DNA of 64,000 bases. It comes from Mugil cephalus. Lineage: Eukaryota > Chordata > Actinopteri > Mugiliformes > Mugilidae. The position numbers and the translations under genes were made by a program. Location of the stretch: NCBI RefSeq assembly GCF_022458985.1, contig NC_061772.1:14374001-14438000 (forward strand), read 5' to 3'. The notes beneath the pieces were generated by a model, which worked only from the letters and a program-made list of their open reading frames with translations, was not told the origin of the DNA and made no database searches. The stretch's first letter is position 1, and each line of letters starts with the position of its first letter. This document shows, piece after piece, positions 49,533-61,200 of the stretch.

Positions 49533-49873
49533 TGATTAATGCCACTCGGAAAGGAGACAGAGATGGCTGTTGCTAGGATACATGGCAAGGTGAAGTGCAG
49601 CCGATTTAAAGAAAAGAGGAGGAGGGCACCGCTTACAAAGCATGGCATCACCGGCAACGGCCTCTTTGTTTCACGTGTGTCGACGGCTGAATCTTATTGC
49701 TCTGTTTTTCCAAGGCCGTGTAAATCTGAGGAGTGGGGGAAAGAGAGGCGGCCAGTCAGAACTCTTCGGTTTTCCGTTCTCGTTCATTCCACCTGGAAAA
49801 AAAACGGCTGCGATGGTTGGCAGTCAAAGGCCCAAACCTGTCTGAGAGAGCCCTATGAACAGCAGACCCAATG
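49533..49873 (+). promoter_or_regulatory. parp6: Probable 5' exon of parp6, ending in the start codon
   Basis: A plausible acceptor (TTCTCTCTACAG, ending 49532) and the donor ATG|GTAAGA at 49873/49874 bound an exon whose last three bases are the predicted start codon. Upstream ATGs occur in this stretch, including a 112-codon frame overlapping the start in another frame, so the 5' limit or leader regulation is uncertain. Confidence 0.45.
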
Positions 49874-52193
49874 GTAAGACAGCTGGTATCCTATTGGTGT
49901 AATCACTGCATATGATTTAGCTGTGTCAGACATTCATTGATTTATGATAGATGTAGAAAGTCGTAAATTTGATGAAATTACACTTCTTTGTCTGCTAATA
50001 GAAGTGCAGACCTCGAACAGACATTGAAATATTACAATAGCCTAATATATTAAATAATTCAGTTCTGGGTTTAAGGCTTTGTTGAAAATGACAAGAGACA
50101 TTCTTTAGATATAAAAATAGATATTTTTGTCAACTCATCCTTTTCATCATCGCTTGATTATTCTTTTGGAGGTTGAATTTAGAGAAGATCCTGCCTTGAG
50201 CACATAAATCATGTCTGTTCGTCCCTCCCTTTGAGATGCTATATAAAGCAGTGTTTTGAAGCCCTTGAACGAAAGGGCTAAATAGGGAGATGTGAGATGA
50301 AAGGACGATAGAAAGAGGTTGCATTTTCTTTCCGCTCCAACCATAATGGCCTTTTCACAATGTGTGGGCCCACAGGACATCAAAGGCCAATGTTGGACAG
50401 ACGAGGAGTCGGACGGGGAGAACGAATCGGAACAGTTTCTGTATGGCATTCAGGTACAGCAGGCTCTGTTTACCTCTCTGTTAAATGTGGTGAGAATATT
50501 CAGTATTCAGTCAGTTGTCAGTGTGCTGCTTGTGTCTGTGTTGAGTGTAAATAATAGCTATTTTAGCTTGATTGACAACAATTCTGACTGACCACAAATG
50601 ACAGTGGTCCCAGTCTTGTATGTTGGGCAAACTATAGCAATGAGTGGGTGACAACTGGTTGACAAACGTTGAAAACCTGTTAAATTATGCAGTACGTAAA
50701 GGGGAGAAAAAACACTGTTCCCTGACCGGGAATCGAACCCGGGCCGCGGCGGTGAGAGCGCCGAATCCTAACCACTAGACCACCAGGGACCTTGCTATGA
50801 CGTTTCGCTCTACGGAATCGTCGCGTAAATAGATGAAGAAATCGATTAGCGGAAGGCTAATGAAACTAGTCACTATTAGAGCAGTTGTTAGCACGGTTGC
50901 TAAAGTTAGCTGTCGTCTGCACATAACCGCTAGTCTCTGTTCTCTGCAGGTTTTCAACGTTTTTCTACCGTAATCACGTTACGTTACTTACACCATCAGA
51001 AGGTCAACACATGGCCATACTGGCGCTGAAAGAAAACTCATTTATCTTTTTACCAAGCAAGAATGCCTGCCACTTTCCTAGAAATCCAGATGCTAGTTTT
51101 AAAGATGTGTCGGTCAAGAGGACTTGTTGACCTCACGGTGGTGCCAGAAAACAAATCAGAGGCCACCAGGAACATTTAAAATGGTTTTACCAATAGTCGC
51201 AGCAAATATCATGGCGATGTGGTTGAGATAGTCCGTGTAGTGAGGAACATATTGGCCAGCTGACTGACTTTTCCATCCAAATGTCGCACTTGTAGCATGG
51301 CATGGAACATTTAAATTCATGTCACTTTTTACAGGGTTTTAAGACTGGTCTCATATTTGAATTTTTGCAAATTCACCACATTAAGTGTGACATTTGGTAT
51401 AATATTCTAAGTATTTTCCCCTCTCCCTTACCGTTCTCATCCTACGCAGCCTTAAGCATCAATCCCTAGTAACACTTGCAATGGCATCATTTCATGTATC
51501 GTCTCACAAAGTTCATTGCTTTACTCAGATCTTAATCTGTTAGTTATCCTTTTTTTTTTTTTTTTTACTGTTATCTTCCAAGTCTTTTGATTGAAATGTA
51601 AATCCAGTCTGGGACGTAAAGCTCATTTCAGTGCAGCCAGGGAACATGAAAGCAGTGCAGCGGAGATAAGGAGAAAAGTGTGGGATCTTTTCTACACACT
51701 CTGAGCCGGGGAGATTAGAGCCCGACTGCAAGTCTAGACTCCAGGAACATGGGGTCAGATATTATTATTAATACTGGGAAATGCTCTTTATGTGCTGAGA
51801 CAACCAAACAAAATATTATAGGTCACAATATAAACCACAAACTGCAAATTATATGAACACACATAAAATATATAGTTTGACATTTTTTTATTGTAATATA
51901 TATCACCACTGACATCTCATTCAAGGTAAACCCATTGTGTTCAAGATGCATCATGCATGCATCTTGAATGCAATGGGTTTTACATTCTGCAGTTTCAGAA
52001 ATGATCAACTGTCAAACTGTGTGATTTCTTTGCTTACATCCAACCACTCTGATGTTGAGTCAAAGATAAGAAAGGCTAGATTCAGTTAGACAGTTACACA
52101 TAATCGATACTGAGTTAAGACTAATCGCTAAAACTAACTGGTGGAAACCTTCTGGCAGTACAAACGCAAACTGACACAAACAATGACCAATCA

Positions 52194-52256
<63 letters not shown>

Positions 52257-55200
52257 TATATATATATGTATAATGCAAATTGTATAAAATTTAGGTGCAA
52301 TCATTCCAATATTTCTAATGAGCTCATTTGTAACATAACAGATGTTCTCAGGGATGTGTTTAGTGCTGCCAGAGTGAGCCTGAATAACGCTCCACCACTT
52401 TTTCCCCCCAAGTCAGGAAATAGAACATTGGCATAATCCAGTTGGTATTCAAACACACACACACACACACACACACATATATCTATAATTTTTTTTTTTT
52501 ACAAGTTCTTGAAAATCCAGTCATTACTAAATTATATGCCATCCAATAAAGCCAATAAAAGCTAAAGGGTCAATAATGTCATAGGAAATATAAGGTATGT
52601 TCACTGATTCGTGGCATCAGCTCATCCATTGAAAAACAATCATTGAAAGACAGCTGTATACCACTAAATAATATAACAAAATCCCTCTAGATCTCATTTA
52701 TTACTATTATTGAGTGTCTAAATTTGGTGTCTAAATCTCACTTATTCAGCATGACTACTGACTGACTACAGAATATTATGGCAATACGGGCACAACCCTA
52801 AATGGAGTATTGTCCTGTTCTTTATGCTAAAAAAAAGGTTGAGACATGGGGACTTTTTGTACTGTTCATATAGTCAGTCTAACATTTGGCTGTAAGATCA
52901 ATAACAGTGTGGTTGACTAATTGTAATTTAACAGTTACATGACCTTAAAAACCAGCCAAAACTTAACTGTATGGGTATTTTATCCGATGCAATTGTGGGG
53001 TGTTGATGTTATGTGTGACAAAAAAAAAATGTTTGGGAACCACTGAGAATTCACTCACTACTATAACTGTGACCAGTGCTGCTTGTTGCAGGGGACCTGT
53101 GCCGCTGACCTGTACCGTCACCCTCAACTGGATGCAGACATTGAGGCAGTGAAAGACATCTACACAGACAGTGCTGTCTCTGTCAGGTACGGCACACACA
53201 CATATTCACATTATTATGAATATTGCACTTGCTTTATTTGGCACGATTGGCAAAAATAACCCTTATTTTTCCCCCTTAGGGGATAATCACTTCAAAGTGT
53301 TGGAGGTTTCCATTATTTATGATGTATTAACTGTGTCTGTTTTATGTGTCTCTGAACAGGGAGTATGGAACCATTGATGACGTGGACATCGATCTGCACA
53401 TTAACATCGGTTTCTTAGATGTGAGTCAGCATTCCCCTCTCACCGCAAACACCTCCTCTGACTTTGCCCATTACTATTCCAACACTGACATTTTGCAAAG
53501 TAACACATCATTTATAATGCATCGTGTGCTCATAATTTATTCATGTAATGAGAAATGGCCCTAATTGGGATGCTAACTCTGTATATTTGTGTGTATGTGT
53601 GTATGTGTGTGTGTGTCTGACTCAGGAGGAGGTTGCGACAGCTTGGAAAGTTATCAGAACAGAGCCCATTATTCTGAGACTGCGCTTTTCTCTTTCTCAG
53701 TACCTCGATGGACCTGGTGAGTAAAGATGTCAGTGTGGATGTTGGTTTTCTGGGAGGGACTTTAGGTATTTGTGCCACTCACTGAGCGTGGGAGGTGAGT
53801 ACGCTATGTGCTATACAAGAGGGAGAGTGAAAGAAAGAAAGAGCCCGTGTGTATATTGTGTAATCATGTTAGTCATCTTTACTCAGAGCCGTCAGTAGAA
53901 GTGTTCCAGCCCTCAAATAAAGAAGGCTTCAGCTTGGGCCTGCAGCTCAAAAAGTAAGCACATATTTTTAGTGACAATTTGCATCACACATCTCATAATT
54001 TAACCCCAGTTCCGTATAAAATATAAAAACATAGATGTTTTAGCTGTATTGGGAGCTCAACGATGGTCGCTCACATTTGTTCCCTCCCTGGCTGACTGTG
54101 ACAGGATCCTGAGTACGTTCACTTCACAGCAGTGGAAGCACCTCAGTAATGAGTTCCTCAAGGCCCAGCAGGAGAAGAGGCACAGCTGGTTCAAAGCAGG
54201 AGGAACCATCAAAAAGTTTCGTGCTGGGCTCAGCATCTTCTCCCCCATCCCCAAGTAGGTCTCTTCCTCCCCCTGTAGCTCTTTCAAGGCGTCTACACAA
54301 CCAATGATGCCGAATCCAAGCATTTGGGGATAATTTGTCATACCCAAATGCATGTTTGTATTACCTGTCCATGATATACTGACACAAGGACAGCAGGAAA
54401 TGTAAGATAATCAGACTTTGGACAGGCGAATGCTAATGTATACAGCATATTTCTTCTGTTTTTACATTTGATAGAAAATCTGCTTTTTCACTTTTTAAAT
54501 TGTTTAATGAAAAAAGCGGCAACCGGTAGGTTAACTATCTGTCCATAGGTGGTGGCGGATGACGCTTAATGTCGCTTACCAAGTCCAATTTGCCTACTGT
54601 TAATTTTAAAGAATATTTTATATTGAGGTTTAGAGTTTCATGTTTTATAGCAATGTGCACATCTAAAGATTTGGTAGCTTGCATTATTCCTTACTCTACA
54701 ATAGAAAAAATGGTGAAGAAAATTCTTTTTGAAGGGCTGCCTGAAAAACGTGAACTGCAGCAAAGATGAGATGCAGGGGAAAGCAAGCTCTGACACAGCA
54801 TGGTGCAGATTGACGTAAATTCAAAATCAACCTATTTCCCCTAAGAGGGAGCTGCTCTCCTCAGTCTCTGTCATACTCATCGATGCTTTGACAGCTATGG
54901 GTGCACAGGGATCGAATCCCAGCCCATTCAATGGAGGCCAGCTTCACTAACTACTACTCTGTCTTGACATCCTCACGACCTGACAGGAGTCTCATGTCAT
55001 GAGGGTACATGGTTAATGTGCTTAGAGCAATGGTGGAAGGGAACAAAGGCTATTGTATTTTAACAGTTAGTGACTTGAGGTACTATCTCAGCAGATTTCC
55101 GTTGCGCTGGCTTGTACTGTTAGTACAGCATTAGTGACTTGAGCAGAGTGTGCATTTGTTCAACAACTGTCCCTGTAAAACTGCTCAGGTACTGATCACG

Positions 55201-58200
55201 ATAACCTTTTTACCAAACATGAGCATAGCTGATGAGATTTTGATAATTGTATAACTCATAGCGCAATTTAAGTTTCATCCTTTAAAGCCGGATACAATGT
55301 GCCTTGAAGCCAAATCCTCCACGAGGTTACAAATACTTACTTTTATATACATAATCTTTATATTTCCTCGTCTCATAATGTTTGATTTTCAGTGACATCC
55401 TGTGTGCTTTGGTCTTTACCAGATCTCCAAGTTTTCCTCTTATCCAAGACACGGTTTTAAAAGGGAAGCTGAGTGTCCCTGAGCTGAGAGTGACCCGCCT
55501 GATGAACCGCTCAATCTCGTGTACCATGAAGAACCCTAAAGGGGAGCTCTTCAGCTATCCGCCAAATAGCCAGGTCAGTGCTTGCCTGAACAAATGATCA
55601 TTTCCTATCTCAGGTTTAATTTGTTTAAATTAACTAATATTCCACTGTCCTTGCACTTATTTGCCTTTAATGTCTTTCTCTTGCATGTTGTGGTTATAGT
55701 GTTTGTGCCACAACTCTGAGCCTCTTTAACTTCACTTTACTTGTAACACAGAAACTCATAATGCGATAGAAAAGTGTTAAAGATCACTCACGTTTCAGTA
55801 CAATCAATCCTGTTCTGAATGCACTATTTATTGTTGTTTTTTTTTTTGTTCCACCGTGATCAACTTTTACCCTCTTCTCAGTCACCCGCCACCTGCACTG
55901 TTCCCACCTGAGCCCTTTTCCCCACCCTTACTGTAACGTGGCTGGTGTGCCCTTTCCCATAATGCTTTGTCTTCACTTGACTCATCAGACTGTGGCTGTC
56001 CCGGCGGCCAGGGCCCCAGCGCAGATTACCACGAGGCAGCTGATTGAATTGTTTTTCTCATCCCAGGCGGGCGGCCACTGCAAGAACATCCCTACCTTGG
56101 AGTATGGCTTCTTAGTGCAGGTTAGAGCGTGAGGAAATATGAGTCCAATTGAAAAGGCACTTAGACACCCTGCCTCAGTCAATGTGCTGCTCTAAAGAAG
56201 ACAGTATGTGGAGTACTTCTAGAGTAATAAAATATCCTTTAATTATAGCACTGTCTGCTGAGAGATTTATAAATGTCTCCTTGGGATTTTCTCAGTGTTA
56301 GGCATCTCTGTATGTAAGCATTAGCTATTTATTGTGCAGACTGTATTTATGCTGGCAGGGCCCAAATATCTTTCCAGGATTCTGTAGCAGATTAAATGAT
56401 CCAAACAATCCTGCCAAGCTTGTGTTTATTTCTGTGTATGTCAGTGCTGCAGATAGGAGTCGTAACTGGGAACGCCACTGTGCTTCTGTCCCAACAGATA
56501 ATGAAGTACTCAGAACAGAGGATCCCCACGCTTAACGAGTACTGCGTGGTGTGTGACGAACAGCACGTCTTTCAGAATGGATCCATGCTGAAGGTAACGC
56601 GCAATAAAGGGAGCACATGAATTTAGAACAGTTTAAAGAAACACTTTTAAATGAAAAAGAAAAAAAAGAAAGAAACACTAGTAAAAAAATCACGTATGTG
56701 GTGTCTTACTTTTTCATTAATGTGATTCTGTTAATGGATTTTCCACGAAAGGAGTGAACAAGAGAAAAGAGAATGTGTGAATGAATATACTATTGTATTG
56801 CAGTACCCACTGAAACAGGAGTGGTTTCATCACTTTTTGTCTGTGTGTGTGTGTGTGTGTTCGTGTTCGTGCAGCCCGCTGTGTGCACCAGGGAGCTGTG
56901 TGTGTTCTCATTCTACACTCTGGGCGTGATGTCCGGAGCTGCAGAGGAAGTGGCAACTGGAGCGGAGGTGAAAACAATAGATAGCATCGAACATAACATT
57001 GTTTTTTTTTTTCTTTAACGATATTATTCAAATTTACTTAAAACTCCTTTTGGATTATGGACTGAAAACATTAAATAGTAACTTAGAAGCACAATGAATT
57101 AGATTATTTGTAGTTTTTATGTGTTTGAGGCAGATTCTAGTGACAAAAAAACATCAAAATGTATGCTAATGCCATACAATGTAAATGTAAAATCACTCTT
57201 TTCCCAGGTGGTGGATTTGCTTGTGGCTATGTGTCGAGCTGCTCTGGAGTCTCCCCGTAAGAGCATAATCTTTGAGCCCTACCCATCAGTTGTTGATCCC
57301 AATGACCCCAAGACTCTGGCCTTCAACCCAAAGGTCAGTGTCTACCTAACTTAATAATCAAAGTTTGCTCAAGATTTCTAATCAAAAACCACAACACTTT
57401 GAACCAAAACCAAGTGTTGCCACTAACTAACTCTGTATGTTGTTCCCTCTCTCATTGCATACAATGGATGTTTGGCTCAACCGATGAACACAGAAGAAGA
57501 ATTATGAAAGACTGCAGAAGGCGCTGGACAGTGTTATGTCCATCCGGGAAATGACCCAGGTAAAAGGAGAGGGTGGGAGGGAAACAAGGGCAACTGTGTA
57601 TATATAGGCAATGTCCATTATGGTACTTTATTTATTAGAGTGAGCTAAAATGGTGGCGTCTTGTTTAATACAGTGACATCAGCTCTGTTCCACTCTTTCT
57701 CACTCTGCCTCTTTATCCGCTGTGGCAGCACTGCATCTGTACTATTAAACTGTTAATATGAATACTGTTATATATCATTTTACCACATACACAAATCTGA
57801 ACAGAAACATCTGAAAACAGCACGTGCATGTGTGGTTTTTCCAGGGCTCATATCTGGAGATAAAGAAACAGATGGACAAGCTGGACCCTTTGGCTCATCC
57901 CCTGCTACAATGGTGAGTGGAGAGAATCTGGTCCAAAAATGGATTTACTCTGCTTCATATGTCAAACTGAATTTGACTTGCTCATCAGCAGAGAGCATGG
58001 TTAACTTACAACATTAGGTAAATAATAACGGACAGCACAATGATGCGTAGGCCTTTTTTGGGGAATACATTTTGACTCATTGCCGCAGGAAAAGTACAGC
58101 TGCAAATAATACTTTTAATTATGGCTGAATATTGTTTAGCTGTTTGGTTTCAGGGTTCCTGTGTTGTGTGTGCTGGCTCAGCGTCTTGGCTTACTGGGAC

Positions 58201-61200
58201 ACTTTAGAATAATGGCTCATTAATGATGTGTTGTCTCCTATCCTTTGGAACCAGACAAATCTGAGAGCTTATATTTCAATTGCTCTGGCAGAGTGTGTCT
58301 GGCTCAGCTCCTGTTCAAACTGATTTCCACCTGGCTTTGTCAGTTCCAAGCCAGTCACTGTTGTTTATCTAATATGGGCGGGTTTAATACGATGACTGTA
58401 CAGAGGAGTGCCACTGAGGCACTTCTCTCCAAGTCAATCGTAGATCTGTCAATGAATGCTGTGCCAAAAGCTTCTGCATGCTGTAGTGCCTAATGCTACA
58501 CGTCACATATTTTGTTGCTCTGACTGGTTGTAGGTTTATCCAACTTTGTTTAATTGCATTTTAATCTATACCCACTGAAAAGAAAAAAATGAGCTAACAC
58601 GCTACATACTAATTCACATTTGCACATTTGTGCAGGTGGTCATGTTGTGTTTCAAGTGGTAGGTCGTTAGGTTGTAGAATTTCAATTCATTTTTATCTCT
58701 TCTCTGTGTTTCTGCAGGATCATTTCCAGCAACAGATCACACATTGTCAAGCTTCCTCTCAGTAGGGTAGGAAACCAGAATAACATCCTGTCAAGTCTCC
58801 ATTATCAAATAAGTAGTTTTAATATTACACTGTGTAATTTCATGGTTAATACTCACTCTGTATCTGTCTCCTTGTGTCTCTCCCTCTCTCACTCACTTGT
58901 CCTCGTGATCTCATTCTAATAGCAACTAAAATTCATGCACACATCCCACCAGTTCCTGCTGCTCAGCAGCCCCCCAGCCAAGGAAGCTCGTTTTCGCACT
59001 GCCAAGAAGCTGTACGGAAGCACGTTCGCCTTCCAGTGAGTTACACCTTTCATTAGCTGACATGATTTTCGTTCGATCAAAACTGTTTTCACTGAATGAC
59101 TTTGAAAGATTACAGCTTCGTTATATTGCTATGCTTACGGCTTTGGGTTCTTATAATGTGAGAAATTACGTCCTGTTAATAATTGATCTCAAATCAAGCA
59201 TAGTCGCTGAAATGCATGCATAATTTAGCATTAGGGCAGGACGCTCTGTCCAACATGAACGTGTCTTAGCGTAACACCTGGTCACTTTGCTGTGTATGAA
59301 GGGGCAACTCTAGCAGATTTTTATGGAACCATAACAAACAACAGCGCAGAGCAGCGGCCATTCTCTTGGACAGAGAAACCACCTTTCTTAGCCAGCACAC
59401 GGAGCCAGCAATATCTGCGAGATAGACATTTGTACTGTAGCAGATGGGGCTCTGCTGAATATTTTAGATACACACGACCCATCTGGGCACTTGCTGGGTA
59501 CAAACAGTGCTAACAGTCTTTTATGCTGGTTAATACTACAAATTTAATTATTCTCAAAAGAAAATGTCAAATATTTAACTTAGCCTGGCAGCCATAATTA
59601 TATACTGTATATATGTACAAAATAGAAATACATGTTCAGAGTCGGTTTAATTACAATCTGCAAAATTTAGAAGGAAATCCACACTCGATGACAAGTTGTC
59701 ATTGAAAACTTTTCCGTGTGTGTCTAATTAGAAATGTGGGAGCAAGGACTCGATACTGCTTCAAAACGAGTTAAAAATAACAGCACTCACGACGCAGCTG
59801 TTTTATTTTAAGACAGCGCAGGTACCGGCTCTGGGAGAGGCAGTCAAATAACCTGAACTGTGCGGAAAAAAACGTGGAAATAATTGGCTGTCATCCTTGA
59901 TCCGCATCTTTTAATACTTTATTTTTTAAATATTGGATGATAAAATCTTGGAGGTCTGTGATGGTGTAACAGGATGAACTCAAGTGACCTCGCACAACCG
60001 TATAAATAGATGACTGAAGTCGCTCCTTTGTGGCTGAGACCTGGAATAATCTCTCCCCTGAGTTGCGGGTTTTACAAAATACTGTAAAAACTTACATATT
60101 CAACCATGAATCTATTATATGCAATTGGTAATAAATGTTCAGCGATATAACTTTTGCTTGCAGCAGTTTTACATTTCAAAATAGAAATAATGGAAGAAGA
60201 AAAGCTGTACAATTAAGATATTACGTTTTATAACATATTTCACCAAAATGTGGGTTCACTGGAACATTCTCGAACAGCACGAATCAAGCCACTACACATG
60301 AGTGGTTGCACACTTTGATCCGGGCTGTTTAAATTCACACGGCACTTTGTTTTATCTTCTCTCTCTCATCTCTTCTTCTCTCTACACTTGCTCTAGTGGT
60401 TCCCATATAGAGAACTGGCACTCTGTTCTGAGAAATGGACTAGTCAATGCCTCTTATACCAAACTGCAGGTACGTAACCCTGGCAGTTGGCTGGAACTTA
60501 CCATGCGTCTCTTCTCGGACAGTGAACCTGCTCTTGCACAAAGCAGGGCCGCTGTCCGGCTGATTCATTTTTGCAGTTAATGGATGCCAGCTTCCCTTTC
60601 GTCAACTTTGCAATTGGCATTTTAGCGAGCAGGGCACGCTGGGAGACTCCCCTGGCTAATGTCGGCCACTTTCTGCCTGCTCGGCCGGCAGCAGCAGACA
60701 GCACAACCCTTCCTGTTGTGGGACATAGGGAGCGGGCTGTGGTGTCAGCTGTGACGTCAGCAGACTGCCTGCGTGCCCTGTTGGGGTTAACCACATAGAG
60801 CACTGAGTAGGCTAGGTCTGAAGCTGAAGGATGCAAAAGGACCAGCTCGGAGGTAGTGAGTACTGCCTTCACTGTGGTGAATTCATTGTGTTGAAGGTTA
60901 GTAACTGGCAACACTCATCATCAACGTAGCCGCAAATCCTTAGGTGAGTTGGTTTAAAGCTGAGTGGAACAGTTGGATAATATCAAGGAAGTAGGAAGAA
61001 AAACTGTACGGTCGGTCCAAAATAGAGTATATTCCTGTTTTATTAATTTCTGTAGCCATCTTTTTATTCTTCTGCCAAGGTTGTGACCCAGGTCTGTAAA
61101 GGAGAAATTAATAAGACAAGAAAAGATGAGTTCTGTCGCAATATTGCCTCATTTGCACAACAAGGCCTGATAATGACGGCTTGGATATATATCGTCATGT

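Noticed and set aside
49539-49877. 112-codon protein gene before parp6
   Set aside because: No similarity recognised, rich in basic residues, and it runs through the parp6 start exon into the intron in another frame. At most it is an upstream open frame.
52060-52278. 72-codon - strand frame
   Set aside because: Mostly the TA repeat read as alternating Tyr/Ile.
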